A DNA stretch of 64,000 bases. It comes from Heligmosomoides polygyrus polygyrus (lineage: Eukaryota > Nematoda > Chromadorea > Rhabditida > Heligmosomidae). Below, piece by piece: positions 35,001-47,000 of the stretch. Under the pieces are notes generated by a model. It was not told the origin of the DNA. It saw nothing but the letters and a program-made list of their open reading frames with translations, and ran no database searches. How positions within the stretch are numbered: position 1 is the first letter of the stretch; each line of letters starts with the position of its first letter. The translations under genes and the position numbers were made by a program. Location of the stretch: NCBI GenBank assembly GCA_947396885.1, contig OX377201.1:63276983-63340982 (forward strand). Direction: 5' to 3'.

Positions 35001-38000
35001 TGACGTATATGACGCCTCTGGAAATCGAATAGATTTCCTCGCCTGCACGGAATCAGACTTAGAGCTGTAAGGGGAAGAAAAGCAAGATCCAAATGCATGT
35101 AAAGCGTTTGAAGGACGACGTTGTCCTGCTGGGTATAAATGCTTTGGAGGAGCTCAGAATAGCAGCGATAGTGGACCGTAAGAGCGGGAAAAGCCCGGAA
35201 GTATCCAGAGAGTGGGGCTGTACAACTACTTCTAACAGCGGTACCAAAAAGAGAATGTGTGCCACCTGGCCAGTGCAAAATGATCGAAGTCCATTTTGTG
35301 CAGAAACCAATGAACGGAGTTTTGTGGCCACACAAGAACTCAATTGGGAGTGGAGCGTGTTCAGCTTCTGAGGAGGGGATAAGCGAAATACTAGTTCTGA
35401 ACAGCTCTAATGAGCCCTTGGTCTTCAAGAAAGGAGTAGTCACAGGGAATTGGTCGCAGAGTGAGTGGACAAACCCTTGGCCATGCAACACGAAATCAGA
35501 CATGCCTGAGCTGCCGGAAGACATTTCGCGAAGAAAGGATGGAGACGCTGCTAACGCAACTGTGAGACAATGGAAACGGTACACAGGTGCCGGAAAGGTT
35601 GGAAACCCTTACAAGGAGTTTGCTGATGCATTCGCGGTAAGAGACTAAGAATGACGCAAACCTATTTAGTGGAACATGACATCGATACAGGAGATACAAA
35701 ACCCATGGAATAAAAAGTGAAGTGAGGCTGGTTCTCCGAGGGGTGCAGCCTGAGTTTACGAGAATACTCCAAGACCTGGAAGTTTGAGGAATCATCGACA
35801 AATCATGCTCAGATTGAGCGCCCCAGCGGCGCAGGTTCAGAAAAAAAGGCAAGTCCTTGTGGCTGTATATTGGTTACAGAGTCCTCAATAAGCTCATTCG
35901 CAAAGATTCTTACCCATTGCTCGCCATAAATAATGTTCTTTAGAGCCTGAGCGGAATGAAGTATTTTAGTAGGTATGACATCGCGTTATTGGCAGAGACG
36001 AATTTTTCAAAAGACCCGCAAAGGAAAAGTGCGTTTACAACTACAGAAGCGCTATTTAAGTTCAAAGAACTTCGTTTTTGGCTAATATTCCAAAGGCTAC
36101 TGAAAACTTAGACCTAAAAGGAGAAAATGTCTTTGTATACAGTGACGAATTCTTGTTGCAACTGAATATGAGGAAAAGCACTACGCGGTGTTAAGAAAAG
36201 TTTTCTTAGCATTTCGCAGGACAAATCTCATGTCGCAGGAAAAGAAGTGCCAGTTACTGCGGAATAGGGTGGCTTTTCTTGGGCATGTTCTGGGCCAGGA
36301 AGGTGTCACAACTGATCCGGATAGAATCGATAAAGTGGGATAGTACCTGACGCCCACTAACATCTTCGAGTTACGCACGTTTCTAGGCATGTGCGGATAT
36401 GACACAGTTTATTTTAAACATCTTTAAAATTAAAATTCACACGACCTCAAGTGTGCAATTATAGGTGGAATAAGGTTCATGAAACTGCATTTGAAAATCT
36501 CAACAACGCGATAACCAAGGCGCCGGTACTGGGCCAGCCGGACATCGAGGCAGCACAAACAGGGAGAAACCTGTATATTATCTTTACGGACGCCAGTACA
36601 AAGGGTATTAAGGAGGTGCTTTGTCAAGAGAGGAATGAAAAAATGCTTCACCCACTATACTTTGCGTCTAAGAGACTTCTAAAGCTGAAGAGCGGTACAA
36701 CGTAACTGATCTCGAAGCTTTAACAATAGTATTAGCTTTGAGAACGCTTCATTTCTTCGTATTTGGTGTGAAAACTGTTGTCCGCACAGACCACCAACCG
36801 CTCACGTCGCTGTTCAAAATCTCGAACGTGACTAGGTGGACACTAGAGATGCAATCTTACAGTACTGAATTCCAGTATGTGAAAAGCGACGCAAACCGAC
36901 GCGATGTCGAGAGGGCCCGTGGGAGAAGTTTCGCCACGACAGGGCACTGTGGAATCAGTAAAGGCGGTGAACGTGATAACAACAGCGAATGTGTGGATCG
37001 AGGAGTTGCGGGAAGATGCCGACTATGGTCCCATAATAGCCAACTTCTGCGTCGAGAACGATGTGCTATACCTGATTCTCGAAGACGGGTCCGTGGTGAA
37101 AGTAGTGTCACGGTCCCGAAGGCGCGCAGTTTTTGAAGCGCCTTCCAGAATTGTAGCAGGACATTTAATGCAGGGAAATTTTCCAAAAGCTGAAGAAAGT
37201 AGCGTTCTGGGAGGGAATAGGACAAGATATCAGGAGATACTCAATGCATTGTGGTGTAGGCAATGCAGCGACTGCTTCTTGACAAAGAAAGACTGTACTC
37301 CACCACTTAAGCCTATTCACGTAACTGGTCCATTCGAGCTAATGGGAGTGGATGTATTGGAGATAGAGCTGTCATCAAGCGGTATGAAATATCTTGTCTT
37401 GTCGTAATAATCGACCATTTCTCCAAATGGGTGGCGGCTTACCCCACTCCGACGAAATCTGAGGAAGACAATGCCACATCAAATTCAAATCCGGTTTATG
37501 ATGTTTTTTCTTTATTTCTAGGCAAAATTAAAAACAAATATAAGTTAAAAGATTTTCACCTCAATTTGATAAAACAAAAACTCAATACTTTAAAGAAAAA
37601 GATCTGGAAATTTTTACTATACTATATTACTATGGAAAACAACAGATTTTAAAAAAATTAAGTGCACATAATATAGAATACTTGAACTTTTTTAAACAAA
37701 ATTTTGTTATATGTCCTCTTGAAAAAGCAAGCAATAACTATAGTTTCATTTGTAAAAAAAATTCTACTTAATCACTTTAGCAAAAAAATGGGAATTGTAT
37801 CAAAAACTAGTAAGTTAGAAATTTCTAGCTTTAATCAAACATATGAAACATGTAACAAAGAAAACCACTTGAAATTATCAACAGACATTAAATATTATGT
37901 TTGAATAATAAAATTAAAGGGTACTTATGAAGCAAAGGGTCCGTGGTACCGAGGGGCTGCCGGGAAACATGTTAACGCGATAACGGCAACGGAAACGCGG

Positions 38001-41000
38001 CAACCCACGGCACCCAAGGACGGGTGCTTCATAAGTACCGGTCTCGTGGTTAATGGAACAGAAAAAGCTCACTGACATATTGTTTACGAAAAGTGCACAC
38101 AAATCCAGTCAAATTTAGATTTATTACTGAAGCATATAATAGCTCCAAAACCTCTTTCAAAAGAAATGACTATAATTTTTACATTTTTTAAAGCATTTTA
38201 TTAAATATATTAATATAATGACATCGAGAAATAAGAACTTCATTGCTTATTGGTCTATTCATCGGAGTGCCTCGCACTTGCGCGCTTGCACGAGGTGGAA
38301 TGCACGAATCCGATCGGGGCACGGGTAGTTCCACCCGAGCGTTCAGCAGAACAATTGGGAGATCACGGAGTAGACCTGGATTTGTATAGACATGCAGCCA
38401 ATGAAAGACACCAGCTTCGTGAGGAAAGAAGTGGAAAGCCGCTTTATAGGCACTTCCATCTATGGAGAGTTCAACGGAAAATGGTGGTGTACCGAATGTG
38501 TATGGTGAGTTAGTTTTATGTAATAAATAAATTATTAAAAAAACAAGTGCTCCGTCACGGCTATCGGCGTGGCTCGCACTTGAGCGCTTCCCGCGATGTT
38601 GCAGTATCGCTGCACTAAGGGTAATAACATCGAGCTAGCAGCTCTACTTGTACAGCTTTTTTCCCTACCTAGGAGTACAAAAGTCTCGCAGTACGTACAG
38701 TGTATAGTATGATAGTGCAATCTATTGGTTCCTCACTACTGGTCCTCCCCTAGTGAAACGGCTCCCCATTACTGGTACTGGTCCCCCTCTATGATCCACC
38801 CTTTGCGGACAACGTCTTCGGCACGTCTACCTAGATCCTCAAACACGTTGAAGACGTCTTTGGCACGTCTTCTGAGTCCCAGGCACGTCGTGCCACATAT
38901 TTCGCACATCTTCCGAATCCCCCGCCACGTAGACGACCTCTACGTACATTCCGCTATTTCCCGCACCGTAATCTGATCATTATCGATTGATGGCGATCGA
39001 TACTTCAAAAACGAACTTCAGATTCGTGTTCAGCGACCTCGATTGCCTCAGGGCCGAAGTTCCCAGGCAGGGAGATGACGTCTGGGTATTTTTCGCTATT
39101 TTCGTGTCGTAATTCCCCCCCCCCCCCCATTTTCCCCCGAATCTTATCCCTTTCTATAATTTCTGAGGCGGCGCCGATCCATAGTACGACTCATCGCTTA
39201 GCGCGTTATTATAGAGTATGATAATGCGGGCAAAAATATATTGCATCGAATGGACACAATAACATTTATTACACTAACACTATTACACTATTACACTATT
39301 TATTACAAATATTATACAACGGAAGATTTGACGTCTTTCACTGAACATCTACTTAAAAATAGTTTTTCAATTTTTGCAGGCACAATTTATAAACAAATTG
39401 AAGGAGTACCTCAAGGAAGTAATTGTAGTCCATTACTTGCTGATCTTACATTATTAAAATTTGAATATAAATTTTACGAAAAGTTTGTAACACAAAATCG
39501 TCACGTAAACATTCATCCATTTATACATTTTCGTATAATTTTCTTATAATTCACAATAATTAAAAATAATCAACATACAGGAACTGCTTGATGAAACATA
39601 CGAAAATTCTCTTCGGTTCGAGACAACACACGAGTCAGATTACGACTTCAATTATCTTGATCTAAATATCAAAACTATTAATAAGAGGACAGTAACAAAA
39701 TTATGCAATAAAACAGATAATTTTAAATTTTATGTTATTAGATTCCCACATTTCAACTCAAATATATCTATCAAGGTTAAGAAATCAATCATATTCACAG
39801 AAACTATTACGATTAATTAGATTAATTAGTGGCGCACGGTTTGTAACGATTTTGTTGAAAATCTTATCAAATTGATAATCAGAATTATTAAAAGTAATTG
39901 TCCAATAGACATAATTACAAAATACACCAAAAAGTTTGAATAGAAATAAACATTTATTACATAAATATGATCAAGATACTATATTACATTTCATTCCTAA
40001 TTTACATTGCTATAATACAAGACATAAATACAAAATAATAATGACACTTCATCTATAAATCAGTGATGTTATATTTTGTAGCAATAACTTCGAAATGAGA
40101 GCAAGAAATATATTCTAAATGATAATGATAAGGGTATGGATGTACTACTTTATATATTTAACATAAACATAGTAGGTTCATTTTTTCGATGGGTTCATTT
40201 TATACAGTTTAACTTATATTTAAAAATAAAAAATAAAACAAATAAAATAAATAAATAAATAAATATTTAAAAATAAATGAATAAACAAACAAATAAATAG
40301 GAAAACTAAAAATTATAAAAAATTAAATAATAAAATATGGAAATCTACTAAAAACTTGAAAATACATAAAAACAAAAAATAAGACAACTTAAAACTTTAA
40401 AAAAAACTTGAAAAATATAATAAATAAAAATTTGAAAAAGTAAGGTGATATATATAAAAATGAAAGATACCCTTACTTACATTAGTTTTCTCTTCTGATA
40501 TTATACAGGTCCAAGGTTTTACATGTACTGTAATGTTAAGTGAGGTAGTATTAAGTTAACGGTTCTATTTTGTTTTATTGTGTGAAGTTGTGTTAGAACG
40601 TAGTCGTTAACTTATTCTCATTCGTAAAATTTAATTGTTAGTACATAAGTTGAAACACATTAAAAATCTAGTATTGTACTAACCACTAAATTAATTAGTC
40701 GCCTTCTTCACTGATTAGCCTCGGGGTAACTAATCGTAAACATGTTTTGTATAAAGGTAGAGGCGAAACAAAGCATGTTCAACGTTGTTGTTAGGTGTCG
40801 TTGTTCTGCATGTTATTGTCCTTTGACCACGATTGTTGTGCCGTTGTATTTCATGTTGTTGAAGAATTATGAGAAGAATATTTTTAAACATTTATAATGT
40901 GAATAATATAATAATAATTTAAATAATTTTACACATAGATTTACACCTGATTCTATTGCCAGAGCAGTTTTTTACAGATATATCTGCGAAGGAGGTAGAT

Positions 41001-44000
41001 GACCGAAAACCATTTTTCCTACCAGGGAAGAGAACATGAGAATATGGTGATGGAGGCACTTTGTGAAATTGCAGCATATCACAAACCTTCACGAAAGGGT
41101 ATAACTCTCGTGAGAATGGCGTGACGGAAAGGACTAACCAAACAATTTCGCTAATGTTGGAGAAGCGAGATGGAGTAGCAGCGGAATGGGATAAAGTGGT
41201 GCCCAATGTAACATAGGGTATGCGTAATCCCACATAGCCCAACGGGAGAAATCCCATTTTTCATTCTATATGGGTTTGATCCGGTACACCCCTCAAACGT
41301 AATTCCGTCAAGTGAAATCTCGCCATGCCGGATTGATATCGACAAGTATAGATCTAAATTGATGGCTGGAATGAAACTCAGGCAATATCTTACTAGGAAA
41401 AACGCGAATGCGCACAAAGCAAAATGAAAGAGCAGTATGATATAAGGAAAGGTGTAAACGCTGAAAGATTTCACAATGTATGAGAAAGGTTTTTTTAGGA
41501 TGAATGCAGAGAAAGGAGTGAGCAAACATCCAAAATTAGCGTATGGCTGGTCACGACCCTACCGAGTGATAAAAATGTGTGAGAACTCGGCCCTGATTAG
41601 TAAGATTGGAGGGAAGCCTGAACAACGAAAGGTACTACACGACCTCCTTAGAAGGATACCAAACTATATAGACGATGCGTCGATCAGAAACAAAGTTAGA
41701 AGAAAAGCTGCAAAAAAGTTGGAAGTAGTTGTGTGAAGCGCGATAGTAGATGACAGCAGTTGTTTCGGGCAGTTCCCGAAACAACTGATGATGACCGAGG
41801 ACATGACCACTGTACGTGCTGTTTCAATGTCACGAAAACGCGCTGGCAAAACCGCCTGGAGATTTCAGTGCGTACCGGTTGAATGTTCTCGGCCCTTTAT
41901 GTGTGAAGGCGATGCCAACAAATTGGATCGAGTGCTGAAGGGACTGCCAACAAACATAGCCGCCATCAAATTCGACAGTGTACATCGCGTAGCCCAACTC
42001 GTGCAAATATGGCCGAGGGAAGACTTGCCCGAAAGAGCGAAACTCATGGAAATGGCTAAGCAGCAAGACATCTCAGCAGAGGCGCTTGAAGTGGCGCTGT
42101 TGTACTATGGAGGGAACTGCTTGCATTTCCAGTTTAGCGAATAGAAACTTGAACCGTGTGATTTCTACCGTGAGCACATCGTTGTAGGATCCGGCAGCTG
42201 AAGAATGAGTGCCCTCTACCGAACGCCAAAACATCATTCACGGAAAGCGTTGGGAAGGTAGAGACCTACTGGATCGCAAATGAAGATCGGGCCCAACAGT
42301 CTGAAGCTCCTCAAATGGTTGCCGGAGAGCATCAAAGGCGAACAGAAGCTTTTACGACACCGGAGGACAACAGTGATATCGTGTTAGTTTTGGTCAGAAA
42401 TTCACTAAAGATGGGGAAATAGCCCGACCGTGGTTGGGAAGTCTCAGAAATAGGTATCCAGCTAGTTGCCATTATCGCCCCACGAGAAAATAATACCTAG
42501 CAAAACATCAGGGCGTGGAATAAGGTCGCTGACAACTTAGTGAAGCTAAAGAGCCTCACGTCGACACTGACCAACGTTAAATGGATGGGAGGCGACGCAC
42601 TGGCGGAAAAGTGGGATAACCCATTCGATGCTTTAGGAGTGACGCTATGACGAGAACTGCAAGAGTGGAACATTTAATTGAGAACATGGTGCGAAAAGTA
42701 AGGAAATTTTGGATGCCTACCTCGCCGGCGTTGAAACCCATGACGGATAGCAGTTATAACAGCAGAAAGCATAGGCTTAGGGATAGAGAAGATTATGGAA
42801 ATCACAATCAAGAAGAGAACACAGCTGCATTGCGATGTCGTGCTTGAAGAGGAGTTCGCGGTAGAAAGTTCGCACGATGTAAGTTGAAAATGTGCATGAA
42901 AGAGAAGCAGATGAGAGAACGGACCACTCTTCCAGAACGCCGGGGGTTGTAAGGGGAGTAGAAGAGTGAGAAAAGGGTTGTCGACTACCCCGGGCTCCCG
43001 AAATTCCGGAGGGTAGTTCTGCTACTGCTAGTTCTATGAATACCGTTCGCCTCGTCCCGTCCTCGCCCTCGCCCTCGTCCATGACAACCATCCGCCTCGC
43101 CTCGATCCGGTCCAACTGAGCTAAAGGTATTAGTGACATTGATACCCCGATGTCAAGCGGGACAGACGCGAATGAAAATGATGATGATGATGACCGTGAT
43201 CATGATGATATCGATGTTGACGTTTTAAATTCTGTATCCTGACAATACCTTATACAATTCTGTATCTCAACCAATGACAATATCTTTTCGATATTGTCAT
43301 TGGTTTTTTCTATTGTTCAGCCGAATAAAGCAAATCCCACCGCCATGTGTATAATGATTGTTGGTGAGGTTGAAGGTCCACTGCCGCCATTGTTTCCAAA
43401 ACCATACCAAGGATCTCCCTCGATAGATAGCCTTCGGGCTTGCTTGTTAAGATAGATCTCCGGCCGCTTGTCGCGGTACCACTTGGCGCGCCCCTGGGTG
43501 GTGAAAAGAGAATGAAACGAGAACCACCGTGTATGCCCAGAGATGCAAGTGGGATGCATGAATGGATTCCTTGCTCCTGCTGTGTCGGGTCAACTCGTTC
43601 CTTGAGTGCGGGAGCGGCGTGTTCATACACAGTGTGCGTGGAGGTGTTTGCGGCTGAGCGGATTGTAACTGTGTCGGCCCGGCCAAAAGCTTGCACTCGG
43701 TGGACTGGGAGTACATGTAAGGTGACTCGAGGCCGCCTTAAAAATCTCACCCGTTCCTTTGGACCTGGCTGGGTGCCTGGAGTTCTTCGCCCGCACGACA
43801 AAGCCTGACTAGCTACCCGTGTGTACTCCAGTCAAACACAGCAGCACTAAAGGGCCTCATTCCCCTGACCCCGAACGAGCCCCATCTCTGCAGCGATGGG
43901 AAGGACGAGTGCGGAGAGGCTGCTAAACTCTTTAAAAAATCCTAACTAGGCTGCGCATATTGAGGACTAGGATGACGATCTGTATTTCCAACCCCCCACA

Positions 44001-47000
44001 CGCGCGTAGCGGAAGCATCCGCCAAGGACCTCATGATGCAAGCCAGGAAGATCAAGTATGACGTCATCGGACTGAACGAGAGGAGGAGACTCCAACCCTT
44101 ACACGCCGCCTACGACTTCGGAGAAGAACTGTTCCTCAGAGCATGCGACACCAGGGGAGTAGGCGGCGTTGGTGTCGTCGTCAACACGAACTTGGCCATA
44201 AACAGCAATTCGTACGAGACTCTGACAAGCCGAATTGGTCTTCTGCGACTGAGGCGATGTGGCTCCGTGCCAGCTTTGACCATGTTCGTCGCGTATGCCC
44301 CAACATCCGACTACGACGACGAAGGCGTCGAAGCCTTTTACGTGGAGCTGGAGAAGTTCTATAAGATCACACTTTCTAAAAGGTGGTCGTCGGCGACTTC
44401 AACGCCAAGATGGGGCCACGAAGGTCGCCGAAAGAACTTCACATCGAAACCCACGGTTTAGAGTGGAATGAGCAAGGTGAAAAGCTGTCTGAGTTTACCA
44501 TGTCGACTAAGGCCATTCATGGAAACTCACATTTTCAGAAGCCTCCCGCCCTTCAATCCGACGTCTTGCCCCCAAGTTCTTCACGGGATCGGACCACCGC
44601 CTCCTTCATGTGAGGCTTCGCTTTTCGCGTCAAGTAGAGAAGGCCGCAAAATTCAATAAGAAGGGCCCGACAATCAACTGGGACCTCTAAACATATTTTT
44701 TCGACCTTGAGAAGATACGTCATGGACTACATCGACGAAGAATACGACCGCTTCATGCACGATCTCCGCGACAGTGCTAAGGGAGCCAAGAGTTTGACGA
44801 TCACCACGAGAGGTCTGTCCCCAGAAACTTTCAAACTGGTACGCCAGAGTGGAGCAGCACGAGCATCAGGCAACCACGAACTGACGTCTGAGCTTGCGAA
44901 GGTAAACTATGAAGAGCGACGATAAAGGAGGATCTTAAGAAGAGAAGGATGGAAGTGTTGGCTGAAGCTGTAGAGGCAGGGTTGAGCATCCGCAATGCCC
45001 GCCGAAACTTCGCCAACTTCAAGACCAAAATGACCGCTCTCCGACGGTATGAAGGAACCGTCACCTCTTCCAGAAGGATAATTGAGAAGGTCATCCTTGA
45101 CTTCTACTCCGATCTCTTTGATAGCCACGTCCACCTGCCCCCATGCCATCTTCCGCAGGATGGTACGTCGTTACCTCCGTTCTCCCTTCCGAGATCCGAC
45201 ACGCCATCTCGTCGGTGAAAAAGCGTACAGCACCCGGTCCCGACAGGATCAGACCCGAACACCTGAAGAATCTCTCGCCAACGCTCATCAACACTTTGGC
45301 GTGGCTCTTCACGCGCTACCTGTCGGAGTGCAAGGTTCCATCCCAGTTGAAGACCAGCAGGACCTTCTTGCTGTACAAGAAGGGAGACTGCACGACATTG
45401 GCAACTATCGCCCGATCTGCCTGCTGTCCGTAGTCTACAAGCTGTTCACTCGAGTGATCCTAAATAGGATCAGCAGAACGCTGGACGAAGGACAGCCACG
45501 CGAACAAGCAGGATTTCGGAGATGATTCAGCACTGTCGACCACATACACACCATTGAAGCTCATCGAAGTGTCGCGAGAATACAAGCTGCCGCTGTGCCT
45601 TACGTTCATCGACCTGAAGAAGACATTCGACTCCGTAGAAACCCTGCCACCCACGGTATTCCCACTCAGTACTCAGAGTCCTTCGAGAGCTGTACAGTTG
45701 ATTCGAGACCAAGATCTCACCATTCTACAACAACGTCCTCATCGACGTAAATAGAGGGGTTCGGCAGGAGGATACCATATCTCCGAAGCTCTTCAGCGCC
45801 ACTCTCGAAAACGTCATGCGCGAACTAGAATGGGAAGACATGGGAGTGAAGGTCGACGGCCGGCAACTACACCATTTTCTCTTCGCTGACAACATCATGC
45901 CCGTAACACCGAGCATCAGCCAGGCAGAGCGAATGCTGGCCAACTTCGATCGTGTATGTGCGAACGTTCGACTGCAGCTGAATCTTACTAAGACGATGTG
46001 CGTGAGGAACGAACAAGTTTCTGATGCCCCATTCTCGCTCAACAGAACGATAATCTCCGAATGCTCCAGCTACGTGTATCTGGATCGCGAAGTCAACATC
46101 GACTACGACCTAGCGGCCGAACTGGGCAGGAGGAAACGAGCGGCTTTGGGACTTTCAAGAGCGTCGAAGAAGTCCTGAAGAAGACGAAGAACATCGGACT
46201 CCGTGCCCACCTATTCGACACCACTGTTCTTCCTGCCCTAACATACGCCTCAGAGACCTGGGCTATACGAAAGCAGGATGAACACGTGATCAGCGTCGCG
46301 CAGCGTGGAATCGAGAGGACGACGGTCGGAGTGGCACGACTCACACTAGTGAGAGAAGGCCTTCGGAGCTCCGAGCTTCGCCGACGTTCGAAGATCAGAG
46401 ACGCTGTCGCGTGGGGCAAGTCGTAGAAAATTAGATGGGCCAGCCACGTAATGCGCTTCGCAGACGCCCACTGGACGAGAGCCGTTACCGACTGGATTCC
46501 GCGAGATGTCAAGAGAACACAGGACCCCCACCAATACGTTGGTCGGACTTCTCCGTGAAAGCCTTGAAAGTCTTCGTGTTCCTCGTGCGAAGAGGATCCC
46601 TGAAACACTCTGGCACGCAACAGGTACGAATGGAGCCGCTGCTGGGGCGCGCTCGAGCAATTCGATGATGAAAGAGACGACATTTCACTGTTCGACCATT
46701 TTTCGTTTATTATAAGGTTATTTCTTGTTGGAAGGCAACACTTGTTGCATGTTGCATGTTGTATTATGCGACTCGATCTAGTATTATACGACTCGACCTA
46801 ATAACTTAAATAAACATAAACATGAATATAAATATAAAAAGAGACCAGAGTAGCTTCGAAAAAGTAAAAATGCAACGAAAAGAACGCTTTTAGAAAAAAT
46901 CATTTCTAAATAATTACGGACCATAAAAATCATTTAGTGAAACTTACATGGTTACGATGCTACTCTGCTTCCCACTTCGATCCTTCATGTCTTCGAATGG

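Larger units (their letters stand above)
37476..40944 (+). mobile_element. AT-rich insert with Penelope-like reverse transcriptase remnants
   Basis: The gypsy integrase frame stops at EEDNA and resumes at SIARAVFYRYIC. The DNA between is strikingly AT-rich. Plus-strand pieces fit a Penelope-like element: FVICPLEKASNNYSFICKKN (about 37700), PLSKEMTIIFTFFKAF (38150), AGTIYKQIEGVPQGSNCSPL then LADLTLLKFEYKFYEK (39360-39480), and FNYLDLNIKTINKRTVTKLC with RFPHFNSNI (39650-39770). Every part is broken. Two other repeats interrupt it (37920-38041 and about 38235-39235). No GIY-YIG endonuclease was recognised. Confidence 0.6.
34858..42144 (+). mobile_element. Ty3/gypsy-type LTR retroelement, decayed and split by insertions
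   Basis: Plus-strand order: gag/protease-side frames (34858-35070, 35259-35648), reverse transcriptase (35700-36420), RNase H (36451-36900), integrase zinc-binding end (36900-37475), a 3.5-kb foreign insert, integrase catalytic C-terminal half (40945-41735), then an extra frame (41788-42144). Many stops and frameshifts occur, and the catalytic Y-D-D box appears altered to YSDE near 36140. No LTRs were identified. It lies in transporter intron 4, antisense to the host gene. Confidence 0.8.

Noticed and set aside
34946..35584. 212-codon minus-strand open frame
   Set aside because: Antisense to the decayed gypsy gag-pol region; no motif.
43310..43801. 163-codon minus-strand frame and 122-codon plus frame
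   Set aside because: Overlap each other in GC-rich sequence just before the RTE LINE; probably its untranslated 5' region.
46093..46683. 196-codon minus-strand open frame
   Set aside because: Antisense shadow of the RTE reverse transcriptase C-terminal region.
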